Part shown: positions 34,707 to 48,117 of the stretch, piece by piece | Layout of the letters: each line of letters begins with the position of its first letter | How positions within the stretch are numbered: the stretch's first letter is position 1 | DNA from: Thamnidium elegans | Taxonomy: Eukaryota; Mucoromycota; Mucoromycetes; Mucorales; Mucoraceae | Direction: 5' to 3' | DNA: 64,000 bases | Assembly (NCBI GenBank): GCA_025201345.1 | Contig: JAIXMG010000037.1 | Span: forward strand, 186,001-250,000 | The notes under the pieces: generated by a model | Seen by the model: the letters and a program-made list of their open reading frames with translations, nothing else | Database searches by the model: none | What the model was told of the DNA's origin: nothing | Made by a program: the position numbers and the translations under genes

Positions 34707-36956
34707 TATTCATTTTAGGAGCAGTGAGTAGTCTGTTGCAAATAAAACTGAAATCAGTGAAAGACAACCAGTATATGTAAATATATAAAACATCTTGCCT
34801 GATGGCGTTGTTATTTGGTGCTTAATATAAAAAAAGTTCACAAAAAGCAAAGTTTTGAATGGAAGTTATCTTATACATAAAACGTACAATCTAATTATTA
34901 TGCATGTTTCGTTTGTCATTCAAGCCGCGTAAAAACAGCTTGTATCTAACCAATTATATACCAAGCACCTCGATCATTCAGAATGCCCTTCCCCTAACAT
35001 GTCAAAGACATGCTTAGAATAGATCGTACTTAAACTAGAACGTAAAAGCTGACCCAAATCCGAGTGGCATTATGGTGGGCGGTAGCAAGTAGGAGACTAG
35101 AATTACACAAGTTGTGCGAACACGCCAGGTATACAAAAGAACTCAAGTGCTAAACTCATTGTAAGCCATTTCGTTTCAGAACGGTATTACATTTTGAAAA
35201 GTGTAGTAAAAACTGAGTCACACATCGCAGAGTGGTGGTGTAATGATTGATAGCTCCGACAACTAATCATTACTCATGGATTGAATTAGCAACTTAAAGA
35301 ATATTTCAGTCCATTATTCTGTTGATTGGAGTTACTGTACAGTAATTGTCGTTGGAATCTTACTTGGTGTAAGTTGGATATAAATTCCTGGTCAAACATA
35401 TCTTGTACCCGGTCTTCATCTTGTGATTTTCCAAATGTTTGAGACTAAGCGCTTTCGTTGCAAATTCTTTTGCATCGCTATCTTAGAACTAGGCTTATCC
35501 AAATCCAAAGGTAGCAAGTTTTGCTGTTTCGTCGAATAATTTTTTAGCTTCCTCATCACTGAACTGAATTTTTCGCGTAAGTATTATAGTTGTTCAAATA
35601 TTTCGGTGCTTGCTCTTGCTTGCACTCTTGTGTTTTCTGAGTATCCATAGATGGCATTGACAACTTGGAAGATGTCAGTTTTCCACTTCTTGAGCTCTGG
35701 TATGAGTTATTTATTAATTTGGTCTTGTTTGTTCCATTTCGTTCGATATCACTCATAATGTATTCCACGATGCGCGGCTTTGAAAGATGTAAAGAAGAAA
35801 AGGGTTTTATTAGTTTAGTATTTTTTATAAAAAAAATAAAGCGTGGTTCTGAGAGCATTTTCCACATTGGAAGCCGGAGCGGAGGCAACTAAGATTATTT
35901 TAGGCACGACAAACAATCGTAACTTCAGATTAAAGTAGGTGTAACTTAGAGCAGTTGTAATTTCCAATTTACATGTGGTATTCGAATACTATTGATCGTT
36001 TATACCTTTAAAAAACAAATCGTTATTAATTCCAGTAACCCTATTAAGAGAAAAATGATAGCCATTATATGGCTTTCCCGATTTTAAGATATAGTTTCTA
36101 GCAATATACAGCTATTTATGAAAAAGAGACAACCATACAGTTTTAAAGGGAGTAGGCGCAATATTTTTTATTTTATGTGGTAGGAGATTTTTACGTGAGA
36201 TAGGAGGAAAATTTAAAGTGTTTATAGATGCAGTACGTTGCGGGGAGAGAAAACCCAGTGCACGGATGCTTCAGTGAAGCACGTTACTTGGTAGTGAACA
36301 CCAAAAATATATCTATAAGTGATATATAATTAGTTATACGGCGTAGCATCATAGTTAAAATTGTATATATTACCATGTAAGAGGATGTTGGCACATTTTT
36401 GACTGTTAGAGTACTTTGATATAGACACTATTGTAAAGAAAAGAATAATTGGCAATAGGAATAAAATAAGTTGATATTAGATTAGTTAACTTGTATGATT
36501 ATTTATGGATGATGTCAAAACTAAAACCATCTTATCTTGATAAATGTTTGGCTCTAATGTTATTTCAGCTACAAATGAAACTTACCAGGACGTAGCCATA
36601 AAAGTTGTAATATCTAGTTAATGAATAATATATATATGTTGTTTTTATGTAGGTATATTTATTGCAGATGAAAAGAATTAACCGTTCTTAAAAACCTTAG
36701 GCCAAAAAAAAGCTGATATTTCTCTAAAATGTAGTCAACTATAAATTTATCAAACAGAGAAACAACTGGCACGTATATCTATGTATTAAGCAAGAAGAAG
36801 CAGAAGAAGAAGAAGGAAGTAGCAGTTTCGTACATAAAAAGGATAGTTTTCATATATGATACTCAATTGTATTTATTTATATCGCACTCTTAAATTTATA
36901 CATCATGGAGTTTATCTATTGAAACTGTTTCTGGAGTGGGCGTTGGCGTTGTTTGA
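34707..36956. other. 2.2 kb of relic-rich DNA without an intact gene
   Basis: A minus-strand open frame of 110 codons (35888-35556) has Lys/Ser/Gln-rich composition and no recognisable motif; it may be a decayed gene exon. A patch at 35225-35290 resembles a badly degraded tRNA (AGAGTGG near the start, GGATTGAAT near the end). Nothing else is supported. Confidence 0.35.
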
Positions 36957-37125
36957 TCTGTATGATGTGATATAACAATTATCTGGAAAATACATTCACG
37001 CTAATATCAACTTTAAACAACTATTAGGGGTTGCTCCGTAAGACCTAGTACTAAAAACTAGTTGACGTTTACGCTATAAGTTTATATTGATTTGCCTTTT
37101 TTGTAACATTAATGTCCAGGCATGT
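36957..37125 (-). repeat. dispersed repeat copy C (partial)
   Basis: Same orientation as copy B at 48.4-49.2 kb. Shared blocks: TATGATGTGATATAACA, CTAGTA(T/C)TAAAAACTAGT, GACGTTTAC and TTTGTAACATTAATGTC. It lacks the 112-bp MITE present in B, showing an empty TA site, and covers only one end of the repeat. Confidence 0.75.
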
Positions 37126-37410
37126 AAAGAAAGAAAGGAAAAAGGTTTATTTTATTCACTCAAATCCAGTTTGGTGGGAAATAAAAATCATATAACAAGC
37201 TAAAAAAAAATGGGGTGCAGAGATATTTTGGAGGAAAATAATATTACAAGAGGTATTAGATTTAAAATAGAGAGTTGGGTCATAGAAAGAAGAGAAGTGG
37301 GGTGATATAAAGGTAATTTTCATATATATAATACATAGGCAGGAGAAAAAAAGAATAGACATGTGAATTAATGAAAAATCCAAAAGGTCGTTTTTTTCCA
37401 TTTTCGTTTT
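37126..37410. other. 3' flank of the WRKY-like gene
   Basis: Short spacer between repeat copy C and the stop codon at 37411; an 81-codon minus-strand open frame here is A/T-driven and unsupported. Confidence 0.35.
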
Positions 37411-38838
37411 TTAGACATCCACGATTCTTTGAACCTTATTACAATCTAGTAAATGTTCCCCACGATATTTAATAAGATATTCGCCTTGATCTTTCCATGT
37501 CACTGTTTTATTTACAGGACAACCCTAAATATAACAAGTTAATAATAAAACTATTTTTTAAAAAAAAAGAAAAAAAGACAAACCTTGTTACTGTTTGAAC
37601 ATTTATAATACACACTTTTATTGCCAGTCTTTTTCTGGACAGTGTTACCATTATTCTTCCAAAAATAGCCATCAACATATGGGTATTCTCGTGTTTCAAC
37701 AATTTTTGTAATGGCTTGCATTTCTCTTCTACGACGAGGTCGAGCAGGAAAATCATAGCGTGCTGGAGAATTAATAGTTGGCGATGATAATATACGATTT
37801 TCTAATTGATGTTGTAATGAACCGCCAAATGATTCATCTTCCAAGTGATATTCACTTGGTGAAAGTGGATGTTGTTTTTGATGAAGTGATGACATTACTA
37901 CTACTGCTGCTGCTGCTGCTGTTGTACCATAACTAGAAAGATAAAAATTAGAGTTAGAGTTAGTATTAGTAATGATTATGGGGGGGAGGGAAATCATTTT
38001 TGACTCGGGGATTTTTTTTTTTACGCGGAAGATCAATTAAAAAACCTTACCTTTCCATTTGAAGTAGAGAAGAGGCGGAGACCGGGGTAGTCGTTGATGT
38101 GGGGATGGGAGAAAATGTGCGGTCATCAAATTCTTCTGAGTCGGCACTACCAGTGAATGATGAACCAAGAGTAGAATCACGTCTATGGTTGTGTTGTTGC
38201 TGTTGTTGTTGTTGTTGTTGCTGCTGTTGTAATAATGGCGTAGGATTACAGTGTGTGGGAGATGCTAAGATAGCATCTAAACTTGTACGTCGCATGTGAT
38301 TGAATACCCTTCCGTCTGTGGACGAATTACTACTTATGGGTGGCGTAGGATGCATAGTAAAATTGGAGGTACCAAACGATGGTTGCTGTTGTTGAAATGT
38401 GTTATTGTTAGTGTTGTTATTAGTCGAGTTAGAAGTGAATGACATAGGATCGTTATTATTTGTCATCATTTGCTGTTGCTGTTGTTGTTGTTGTTGTTGT
38501 TGAATTAGTAATAGATCAAGTTCTTTAGCTCTTAATTTAGCTTCTTCTGCCCTTCTTTTATCTTCTTCCAGCTTACTTAATAATATTAACCTTAAAAGTT
38601 CTGGTTGAGATTGATAGCTAAATATAATGTCCTGAAGATCCCCGGAAACCGAATTTTGGTCTCCTCCTTTCATGTTGTTATTGTTCACTAAAGGCGAAGT
38701 CAAATTATAATTTGAATTATTGTTATTGTTCGAAATAGATTGACGCGAGAATGACTGGAATGGCACTTGCTCATGATGATAGAGAGGTACTGCCTTTGTA
38801 GTATCCTTTGATAAAGTGTAATTATAATCGGACATCAT
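37411..38838 (-). CDS. WRKY/GCM-superfamily zinc-finger transcription factor
   Basis: Probable DNA-binding regulator. Exons 38838-38051, 37932-37584 and 37524-37411 give 416 residues. The C-terminal domain reads YPYVDGYFWKNNGNTVQKK, SVYYKCSNSNKGCPVNKTV and EYLIKYRGEHLLDC. This matches the WRKY layout (DGYxWRKYGQK, then YYRCS...GCPVKKxV, then YxGxH) but with WKNNGN where plant proteins have WRKYGQ. Zinc ligands are Cys374, Cys381, His403 and Cys407 (C-x6-C-x21-H-x3-C, a CCHC set). The N-terminus has Asn- and two Gln-repeat tracts (CAA/CAG-type), and a charged coiled-coil stretch LLRLILLSKLEEDKRRAEEA precedes the first Gln tract. RPRRRR just before the domain is a likely nuclear signal. Tandem ATGs start the ORF. 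The target genes cannot be inferred. Confidence 0.85.
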
Positions 38839-38868
38839 TAATAGTTATTGTTTAGCTTTTCAAGTCTA

Positions 38869-38903
<35 letters not shown>

Positions 38904-41900
38904 GAGAGAGAGAAGATAAAAAGGAAAAAATTTATTAAATTATTTAAACAGGGTTTTTTTTTTTTTTTTATATCCCATAACTTCCCGTTCATATATTCCG
39001 TGTATTCATTCGATTTTCTCAGGGTCACTAAACCCCTTTTTCTCTCCGCCTGTTTAATTCGTTACATTAGTAAATGTGGAGTCATGAGTGTGGGAGCCTG
39101 CGGTAAATTACTCGTCCAATGAACGAATTTGGGTTTATAGTCATTCCCTTTTTTTTGCCATTATCCCTATATGTATTTTTTTTCGTTCATAGCGATTGGA
39201 TACGCACTATGTAAACTCTACCTTGACATAAACAGAAGCCACGTTGCGTTGTATTTACATGCATACAAATACATGGATAAATAAAAATAAAAAGAAAAAA
39301 GAGGGAAATGTCATTTGTCATATGAAATAATAAAGTATTGTAATTACTCTTTTTCCAAGATAAAAAATATAAGGGTTGTGTTATGTGAAAAAATTAGCTT
39401 TTATTGTTACAAGCTTATGAAATCTAAACAGGGTCTATCTCCATATTCTCGGAAAAAAAAAAAAAAAAAAGAATCTATACACATTTCATTGCTACGTAAT
39501 AGGCATTTTTTCCCTTTTCTTTTTTTTTCTTTCAACTAAACGAATTAGCTCAATTACGTTGGGGAGACTTTTTTATTAGAAATATTGTCCCGCGGCATTC
39601 TCCCCCCAAATTTTATTGTGTCCAATGAAATCCACAATACATTTTAATAGTTAGTTTTAGATTTCTAACGGCTATATACTAAGAAGGTATATACTTATTG
39701 GTAACACCTTTTACTCGATCAATTAAGAGAAACTAACTAATTAACATAACTTACATAATAAAAATAAGGATAGGGTAAAAACTGGGAAAAAACTGAAGAG
39801 TAAAATGCCCATATTTTTCTTTTTCTTTCAATAAACTCCTTTGTAACAAAAAAAATAAATGCTTGATTTGGAGTACTAGATTACGATCGATATATGTGCG
39901 TTAGTACCATAGCATGCAATTTTCTGTAGCTATCCTGACAAACTATATAGTTCTCTTACTAAACGCAATTTTTATTTGCTCTATCTCCGGATCAAGCGTA
40001 TTCAACATTCGATTTATATGTGAGTTTCGAATATATGGTCTAAATAGGTATAGTACCCGTTACTTTACTTTATGATACAAGCTTACTTATAATCAAACTT
40101 ATTTTAGATATAAATATATACATCTGTATTATAGTAAAGGCCACTGAGTAGTTCTGTTTCAACGCAATATGTTACTTAAATCTGTTCATACTATTCGCTG
40201 CCAAGCAAATATTGCAAAAACCATTTTAGATCTAATTTAAGTTGTACCGGGTAAGTTGTCATGGGAAATAGATGAGAAATATAAAATGAGTACTAACAAC
40301 ATTTACCCTCAATAAATTATTAAAAGCCATATTCCCCGCATTTTTTTAAAAAACATTTATTATACGTCTCTTATATTACTGGACCGTTAGATCTTGGGTA
40401 GCACTTCTTGAAAGCGTTAGTTTAAAATTGAATTTATTACTTTCGAAAATGGTTTTTGCTTCAGATATGAAAGACAGATATGCTATTTAAGGAAAACAAT
40501 ATTTATGGTGAAGTTTTTCGAGAGAGAAAAAAAAGGTCCCTAGTGTTATTAGATTGCTACTGTAACACCATTATAGTAGGGGAAAAAATGATTAACATCG
40601 TACCACTTATCCTTATCTTTCCCGGCTTTTAAATGTGTGCAAGTGAAAAAAAATAAAAAAAAATCCGTAGAATTTATCAGTGCGGGATGAGCAAATGTAT
40701 TTCCCAAATCAGATTTTTTATTTGTTTATTGTTTCCTCGGATTTGAGAAGTGCATTTTATTAATGCCACGTTTTTTATTATTATTGTTATACCTGTATCT
40801 AAGATTGGCTATATATATATATATAAAGGACTCATATTTATAAAGGTATTTATATGTGATAGCACATGTTTTATATTTATAACCCGTAAAATTGTAATGT
40901 AATTGCATAAAATAATATATTTTCATTTTTATGTACTCTTTTGTATTACAAAAAAATCACCTTATAAAACAATCTTCCTGCGCAGCGAACCTTACCTTAA
41001 ACTGAATATATAATATACTGAACTTTAAAGTGTCATATTTTTTTTCCATCTAATAAAAAAAATTAAAATGCGGAGATGTTTCGAACCTATAGAGGATGCG
41101 AAAAAGGGCCGTACTTACATGATGCAAGTAACTATAATGGCTTTTTCTTTTTCATTAATGCACTTCATAAACAAAGCATTTCACAGTAGCGTGGATTCAA
41201 CTTAATGTAGGTACTAGGCAAAAAATTGTGGGGGACACTTTTTTTTTTACAAAATCAATTATCCAAACCAGTTGTTTTTCAGCGGTTTTCCGATTACTTA
41301 TTTTAGTTCCTGTTACACAATACCACGTTATTTTTGTCTTATTTTCTTAGATCATGAGCTCTTACATGGCTGGATATTTATACCTGCGTGTGTCAATTTT
41401 TTGTTTACCTTGATCCAGTAAAACTACTGTATTTATTGCTCGTCACGATATATCGGTAAAGAAATTAGAAAAAAGGAATAGATGGGAATAATGTTTTACA
41501 AGGTCTTTTTTTTTTTTTTTTTTTTTTTTTTTACATTTTTAAAACTTCCCCACATTACTCCAGTTTTGATTTTATTATTATTATTCCGCAATACCCCTTC
41601 CACCCCCCCCATCTTTTTAGGTACCCAATCGAAAATTTTGCGTGTCACAGCTTTTTTTTTTGTGGTGCTATAAAATGTACGAAAAAAAAAGGGGATGATC
41701 ACTGCCGGTATATTACGGTAAGTATTTATAATCATCTCATAAGGGGACCGAAAAAAAAGCTTTGAACTGAAACATTAATTATATGAAGCGACCACTTCAA
41801 AAAAAAAAAAAAGGTCAACCCTAGGAAGAATCCTAAAAACGGTATACCCGTCTTAAGTGTGATCTATATAGTAACGTAGTAACCGTCATGCAAATTAGTA

Positions 41901-43473
41901 ACACCTCGTTCATATGACCTTATCAACTCCTAGTTTTTAGTATACCTACCGCCAAATATTTAGTATCTAATGGCGTGTCGTCTTTACCCTATATTCGTAA
42001 CTATGACATATTATCGGAATCCAGTCTCCATTTCTTTTACTCTGTAATACATATATATATATATATCAACGTACGATATATTTTTAGTGAAGTAAAAAAT
42101 AACAAAATATCCTTGTGAAAGTTTTATGGCTCAAAATCTAAAATTAAATCTGACACATTAATGTTATATATTGTGGTATCATCTAGTACTAGAAATGCAA
42201 TTTCTTCTCTGCTTCACCTTGCGCAACTTGCTTAGGATCCGCCGAGAAATTCGTTTTAATTTTAAATATTGGTCTTGTTAGTTACAATAAAAAACGGTAT
42301 CATGGTCATTATAAGATATCTACGAGAAGCCTAGTAAAAAAAATCCTACATATAATGTCGATTTTTGCGAATAAAGTAATTTTCCATTGATGTTCTTCAC
42401 AAACTACAATCCTGGTAAGCGCTCTTTTATTTGAATCTAGAACTAAGTTTCTATCTTTTATAATTTAGAAACAAATGTTGCTGATCTACAGAAAATATGA
42501 ACGTTTGTGGTTTTTTTTTTTATTATTGCCACATTTTTAGAAATATTACAGTTCTACTATTATGAGATACTTTTTTTTTAATATATATATATATATATAT
42601 ATTAATATTAATATTAATAAACTATCAATAATCGAATATCAAAGTGCCCTATACTTATCTCTAACTTCAAAAAGATTTGTAATCGACGATGTGAGTATAA
42701 AGACACTGTACGTTTCCATTGTTTCTGGCATGGTATGCAGTTTATTTCGTTGCTAAGATATATATTTTTATTAATATACTGATTTAAATAAAAAATAACA
42801 TATATTCATTGTTATGGTAACTACGGCTCGAGATCGAAAAGAAAAAACGAAATACATTTATTATTACGAGTATGATTGCTTTCATGCATATTTTCGAGTA
42901 AAAATAAATAGATACTAACTAGCATTATCGTACTCCTATGTTTTTCTATATTACCCTAAATTTTTTTGAAATAAGTAGACTTTGGTGAATCTCAAGAGAG
43001 AGGCCTATATGACCTCGCTCTTTAAACTAAAACGTATGTATAAAAGGCAAACGACAACGATAGCCTTTAGAAGAGAGAAAAAAACATCAAAAGGGCCGGG
43101 GACTGTAAAAGAAAGAAAAAAAACAATTTTTTTAGACTTCCGCCGGACTTTTTTTTCCGTCTACTTGTATAGACATTTTGCTGTATCGTTAAGCCGTTCT
43201 CTTTTCCCTAACTGGTCATTTGTACGTATAAGTTTATTTACCCATCCATCCATCAAACACATGTGTAGAGAAGCAACCTCATCATCTAAATGTATGGATG
43301 GGAAGAATATACAAAAGATGAAACATGATTCTTTTTTAATTTTTATACTAATCCAACTTTTTTTTCCTTTCTACATATTCCTTCACCAACTCTTCAAAAA
43401 TATTCTGAATTCTCATTATATACATTTTTTTCATATCGCACTTTCAACACTTCATTTATAATATCAACAGATC
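38839..43473. other. 4.6-kb gene-poor, AT-rich region
   Basis: No ORF with convincing composition. The longest (159 codons, 42982-43461) is Lys/Phe/Ser-driven and lies in the eL13 upstream region. A- and T-runs at 38871-38900, 39451-39469 and 41507-41532; TA and TTAATA microrepeats at 42580-42620. No tRNA or element termini recognised. Confidence 0.4.
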
Positions 43474-44357
43474 ATGGTTTTAAAGCACAACAATCAGTTG
43501 CCTAACCAGCATTTCCGCAAGCAATGGGACCGTCGCGTTAAGACTTGGTTCGATCAAGCCGGTCGCAAGAAGTCTAGAAGAATCGCACGTGTTCAAAAGG
43601 CTGGCCGTATTGCTCCCAGACCTATTGATGGTCTCCTCCGTCCTGCTGTCCGTTGTCCTACTGTTCGTTACAACATGAAGTTGAGATCCGGTCGTGGTTT
43701 CACTCTTGAAGAACTCAAGGTAAATTTTTTTTCACATATTTTAAAAAAGGAACTAGTATCCAAGTGCGACAGTAAAATTAATATATGTATGTGTATTTTT
43801 TTTGGATTTTATTAGGAAGCTGGTGTCCCCAAGAAGGAAGCCCGTTCCATCGGTATTGCTGTTGACCATCGTCGTCGCAACAAGTCCAACGAGTCTCTTG
43901 AACTTAACGTTCAACGCTTGAAGGCCTATAAGGCTAAGCTTATTGTCTTCCCTCGTAAGGCTGGTAAGCCCAAGAAGGGTGACTCCGAGGTAATTATCAT
44001 TATATATTTGTGCTTGTTTTTTTTTGTAAAGTGTCAATCGTGCTATTTTGACATTCAGTTTGGTTGACATTTTGACGCAAAAAGAGAAGAGACAAATAAT
44101 TGGAAAGGTTGAAATAGTAGGTTAACTTTGTTATTTATTAGGCTGCTGAGGTTGCTTCTGCTGTCCAATTCCGTGGTGCTCTCTTCCCTGTTGAGCAAGC
44201 CGCTGCTGGTCCTGAAGCTCGTGCTATCACTGCTGATGAGAAGTCCAAGAACGCTTACATGACTCTCCGTTATGCTCGTTCCGCTGCCCGTACTCTCGGT
44301 GCCCGTGACAAGCGTGCTCGTGATAAGGCTGAGGAGGAGGCTAGCAAGAAGAAGTAA
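43474..44357 (+). CDS. RPL13: large-subunit ribosomal protein eL13
   Basis: Component of the 60S subunit. Exons 43474-43719, 43816-43989 and 44142-44357 give 211 residues, in the normal range. [74 protein letters not shown] and [15 protein letters not shown] are eL13 hallmarks; the C-terminus is Ala/Lys-rich and ends EEASKKK. Codon use is strongly biased (CGT, AAG, GCT, GTC), unlike neighbouring genes and as expected for high expression. The start codon follows an ATCAACAG leader. Confidence 0.98.
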
Positions 44358-44737
44358 ATTTAACTTTTTTTTTTTACAAAATTCCACGCCATCACACACA
44401 ATTATCTCTTTTTTTTTTCTTGTTGCTTTTAGCAGTAAAAATTAAATAAAACTTTTTTATTAAAAAATAAATTATTATAACTTAAGATACTGAAAAAAAA
44501 AAAAAAAAAAAAATTATACTGAGTGGCTTATTGTAGTGATAATGAATAGTTCTAATTGAGGTGTTTTGCTAGTTGTATTTTGTCACTAAATTCTTAAATT
44601 GGTAGTGGAATTACTATAAACTTTGATCAATTACTTTGTCCTCCTTCATTTAATTTAAATAAAATGAATATGGAAATATCTTTTATTATTATTACTCTTT
44701 AAAAAAAAGATGTCAGGTGCAAAAATGTTTTCTAAAG
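44358..44737. other. spacer between convergent eL13 and coiled-coil genes
   Basis: 3' untranslated DNA of both genes, with an AATAAA-like signal at 44445 and an A run at 44494-44512. No gene seen. Confidence 0.4.
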
Positions 44738-45801
44738 TCAAGAAGTTTGTTGAAAAGATAAGACTCGCTTTAATTTTTTACCTAATGTCTTTCCCTTTAC
44801 AGAAAGTTTTGAAGATTGTCTTCTTAAACTTTTAATTGAGAATTCATCTGATGTAGTAGCTGTAGTTGGACTTGTAAATTTTTTTTCTAAAAATTGGCTA
44901 GTTCTTCTACCTAAATTTCGAACTGATTCATCGTTAATACTTGATTTGGCTCGATGTAATATACGCTTTGGTGAGAATTTATTTGGTGTAGAAGGCGGTG
45001 TGGGTAATTGATCTATAATGTGTTCATTATCGGAAGATATATCATCGTCATAATAGTATCGATCGCGTATGCTAATGACTGGTGTGTAAGGGTGAATAGG
45101 TGTTTCAAGAGGCATGCAAGAAATTTTCTTATCATTTAAATTGATGCTACTGTTTGAACAAGATATATCACCCATTGTAGTAGAAGGTGTAGGCGTAGAA
45201 GGTGTAGAATAATTCTCTTCTTCATCTTCTTTATTGATTTGTTCCCGCTTTGTATGTTCTTGATTTATTTGACTCTCTTGTAAAAGTTGTTGATCTATTT
45301 TTCTTTCTTGTAAACGTTGCTTATCTTTTTGTTTCAACTGTAACTCTTTTAGTCGTTTCTCATTCTTTTGTTTTTCTTGTTCAAATTGCCACTGTTCTTC
45401 TTCTAATCTATGACGTTCTTGTTCCCGTTTCTTTTCTTTTCTTAAAAGGTCTTGTTCGATTTTTAATAAAGTCTGAGCTTCCTCACTGCATTGTTCTTCT
45501 TCTTGAATTGAAACAATATCAACTGTACCGTAAGGCGTTTGTTTCACTGATTCTACTATGAATATATGTATATTATATATAAATGTCAGGATTTAGGAGT
45601 TTATATATATATATATATATATTAAAAAACTAAAGATATAAATAACAAACCCTCAGAACTAATAGAATCACTATCAATGGTAATTTGCTCCACAATGAAT
45701 ACTGAGTTGACAGGAGAAGGCGCCCGTACAACAACTACTGGTTTCGTTCTAGGGCGAGTCCAAACTTTTTCAAGGTATAAGATTGAATAAACTCGCAACA
45801 T
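44738..45801 (-). CDS. coiled-coil, Ser/Pro-rich protein of unknown function
   Basis: Exons 45801-45651 and 45555-44738, joined across a GTTTGT...ATTCATAG intron, give 322 residues. The N-terminal 50 residues are not low complexity (VYSILYLEKVWTRPRTKPVV). A long charged coiled coil of Glu, Gln, Lys and Arg follows (LLKIEQDLLRKEKKREQERH onward). Then comes a disordered part with many S/T-P sites (STPSTPTPSTT, LPTPPSTPNKFSPKR) that could be kinase targets, and a basic C-terminus (KGKTLGKKLKRVLSF). Family not recognised. It is divergent from the JmjC gene, with starts 1.1 kb apart. Confidence 0.75.
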
Positions 45802-46905
45802 GAAGAAATGAAAAGAAAAAGAGAGAAAGAGGAAGAGTGATTAAAGGAGAAGAAAGGCTTAAATCTTGTGTAGGCGAGACATAAACAAAAAAGTGATTAA
45901 GGGGTAACGTGTCACATTAAAAAAAAAAAAAAAAAAAAAAAAGAAAAAAAGAAAAAAAAAAAAGGTATATGTTTCTTTTACAGGTTGAAATAGTTCATGT
46001 ACGTAGCCGGAAACCCCCTTAGACGTATATAAATATATATATATATACACATTGTGTGATTGTCGATCATAGAATAAGTAACCTTAAAACTTACATTTAT
46101 AAATATTTGATTTGACTATGAATAGTATAATATATCTATATATTTTTTTTTCTTTTAGTGCATTGTACTTTATCTCTCTTTTTACCTATACTAAAAAAAG
46201 TTTAAGTCATTGCTTTCTCTTCTTTCATTGAGATCTTTCTATTATAAACAAATAAACAATTGAGACGCAGTAAGTTATGTATATATGGTTCTTGAATGAT
46301 CTACCTGCATCTTAACAGGAATAATTACTTCTTTCGTATACATGGCCGAAGAAAACCCATGCATTTTGTATATATCCGGCAAAGCCAGAAAAATAAATAA
46401 AAAAATACTAAAATCCTAGGGAACAGAAATAAGGAACTTTGTTTACCGTTCCCTTAATACATTTGAAAACCAGGCAGATATAAATATATATGATTTAAAC
46501 TGGGCTAACTATCTATTTAAAAACAAGGTCGAGAGGGGTATATTAATTTGATTACATACTATGTTAAGAATAAAAGTGTGGCATCAAGCCTGTCAGAAAT
46601 GCATCCTGACCTTACTGCGTGCCAATCGAGCTGCTTTATGCATCGGGCATGTACTTTTTTGAATCAACTAATTTATGTTTAGGCGTTGATATATATATTG
46701 CTATACATACACAACATCGAGAAAAAAAAAAAGGGTTTCTTTTTTCTGTTATTTTTTCTCGACTATGCAGCTTATTTACATATCTAGTAAACTTATTGAC
46801 ATGAACAACATCATCTTGTAATGAACTTGTCACGTGCTTCAAATCACTTGTATTTTTTTTTTTTTTTTTTTTTTTTATGAGATTTTTTTTTTACTCTCAA
46901 TAAAT
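45802..46905. promoter_or_regulatory. divergent spacer between coiled-coil and JmjC genes
   Basis: About 1.1 kb without a supported ORF. A-run at 45919-45941 and T-run at 46854-46876 flank it; the latter lies just before the JmjC start codon. Confidence 0.4.
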
Positions 46906-48117
46906 ATGATGGAAATAGAACTGATTCCTCATTACAATGAACCACCAAGTTACAAAGACTTTTTAGAAAACCACTTGATCCCTAATCGACCTGCGGTAAT
47001 CGGTTCCAAATTGACAGAACATTGGTCTTGTCAAAAAAATTGGGTAGTATCTACCAACTATACAACACCAGACGCCCCACGTTATAAACCCAACTATAGT
47101 TATTTAAGAAATAAATTTGGTACTGCAGAGGGACAAGTAGCTAGATGTAATAAACGCCACTTTACAGACCAACAACGTAAATGCATGGATTTTAAAGAGT
47201 TTGTTGATTTATGGGAGGCAGATGATGGTAAAGAATCATTATATTATCTAAAGGATTGTCATTTAGCGCGAACCTTTCCAAAAGATGAATTTTATACTGT
47301 GCCAGATATATTTCGAGGTAAAATAAATTTGTTTGTGTGTGTTTATACAAATAATTAAATTTGAATAGATGATTGGCTTAATGAGTATTGGACACAAATC
47401 GGAAACGATGACTATAAATTTACTTACATGGGAGGTGACACAACATTTACACCACTTCATGCAGATGTATACCGCTCTTATTCTTGGTCTAGTAACATTT
47501 GTGGTATTAAAAAATGGACATTTTTCCCGCCTGGTCAAGAAGAGTTGTTCAAAGATAAATATGGAAACATGGTATACGATATTAGAGTAGTTGATAAGAC
47601 AGATTTTCCAGTATTCCATACAGCAAAAAGTATCGTAATCTATCAAAAAGATGGAGAGACTGTATTTGTACCATCAGGATGGTTTCATCAAGTAGAAAAT
47701 ATTGGAGCAGCTATATCAATTAATCATAATTGGGCTAATGCTTGTAATTTGATGTATACATATAAATCATTAAAAAAAGATTATAATGATTGTTTACGTG
47801 CGATTCAAGATATTAAAGATGGTATGTCAGCCATTGAATTTATTCAAGAGACTCAAAAGTTGTTACTAGTTCATAGTGGTTGGGATTGGGAGACATTTTT
47901 GAATATATTACATTGTATTGTACAGAACCGAGTAGATTCATTGGTTAACCCATATCAACCCTCTTTATCATGGCAAATGGAACAGATCAAGGCAGTATTA
48001 AATCAATGGCTGCAAGATGAAGGTGAAAATCTATTAGATTATTTCAAGAATAATGGTGATGGTAGCTTATATTTAAAATATACCGAGTTGAACGTGTATA
48101 TTAATAAATTAATTTAA
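46906..48117 (+). CDS. JMJD4-like JmjC-domain 2-oxoglutarate oxygenase
   Basis: Fe(II)/2-oxoglutarate hydroxylase. Exons 46906-47317 and 47369-48117 give 386 residues. The JmjC core has YMGGDTTFTPLHADVYRSYS with iron ligands His168 and Asp170, CGIKKWTFFPP with a likely 2-oxoglutarate lysine, and GWFHQVENIG with His244. NHNWANACNL and the N-terminal IPNRPAVI are typical of the JMJD4/JMJD6 branch. Human JMJD4 hydroxylates release factor eRF1; a similar role here is inference. The start is the first of two ATGs after the T run. Directly downstream is dispersed repeat copy B. Confidence 0.85.

Noticed and set aside
42982..43461. 159-codon plus-strand ORF upstream of eL13
   Set aside because: Composition is Lys/Phe/Ser from A- and T-rich DNA, no motif, and it overlaps the expected promoter of a highly expressed ribosomal gene.
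43990..44141. Intronic box C/D snoRNA in eL13 intron 2
   Set aside because: No convincing C box, D box and terminal stem combination could be placed.
47263..47646. 127-codon minus-strand ORF
   Set aside because: Antisense to the JmjC gene across its intron.
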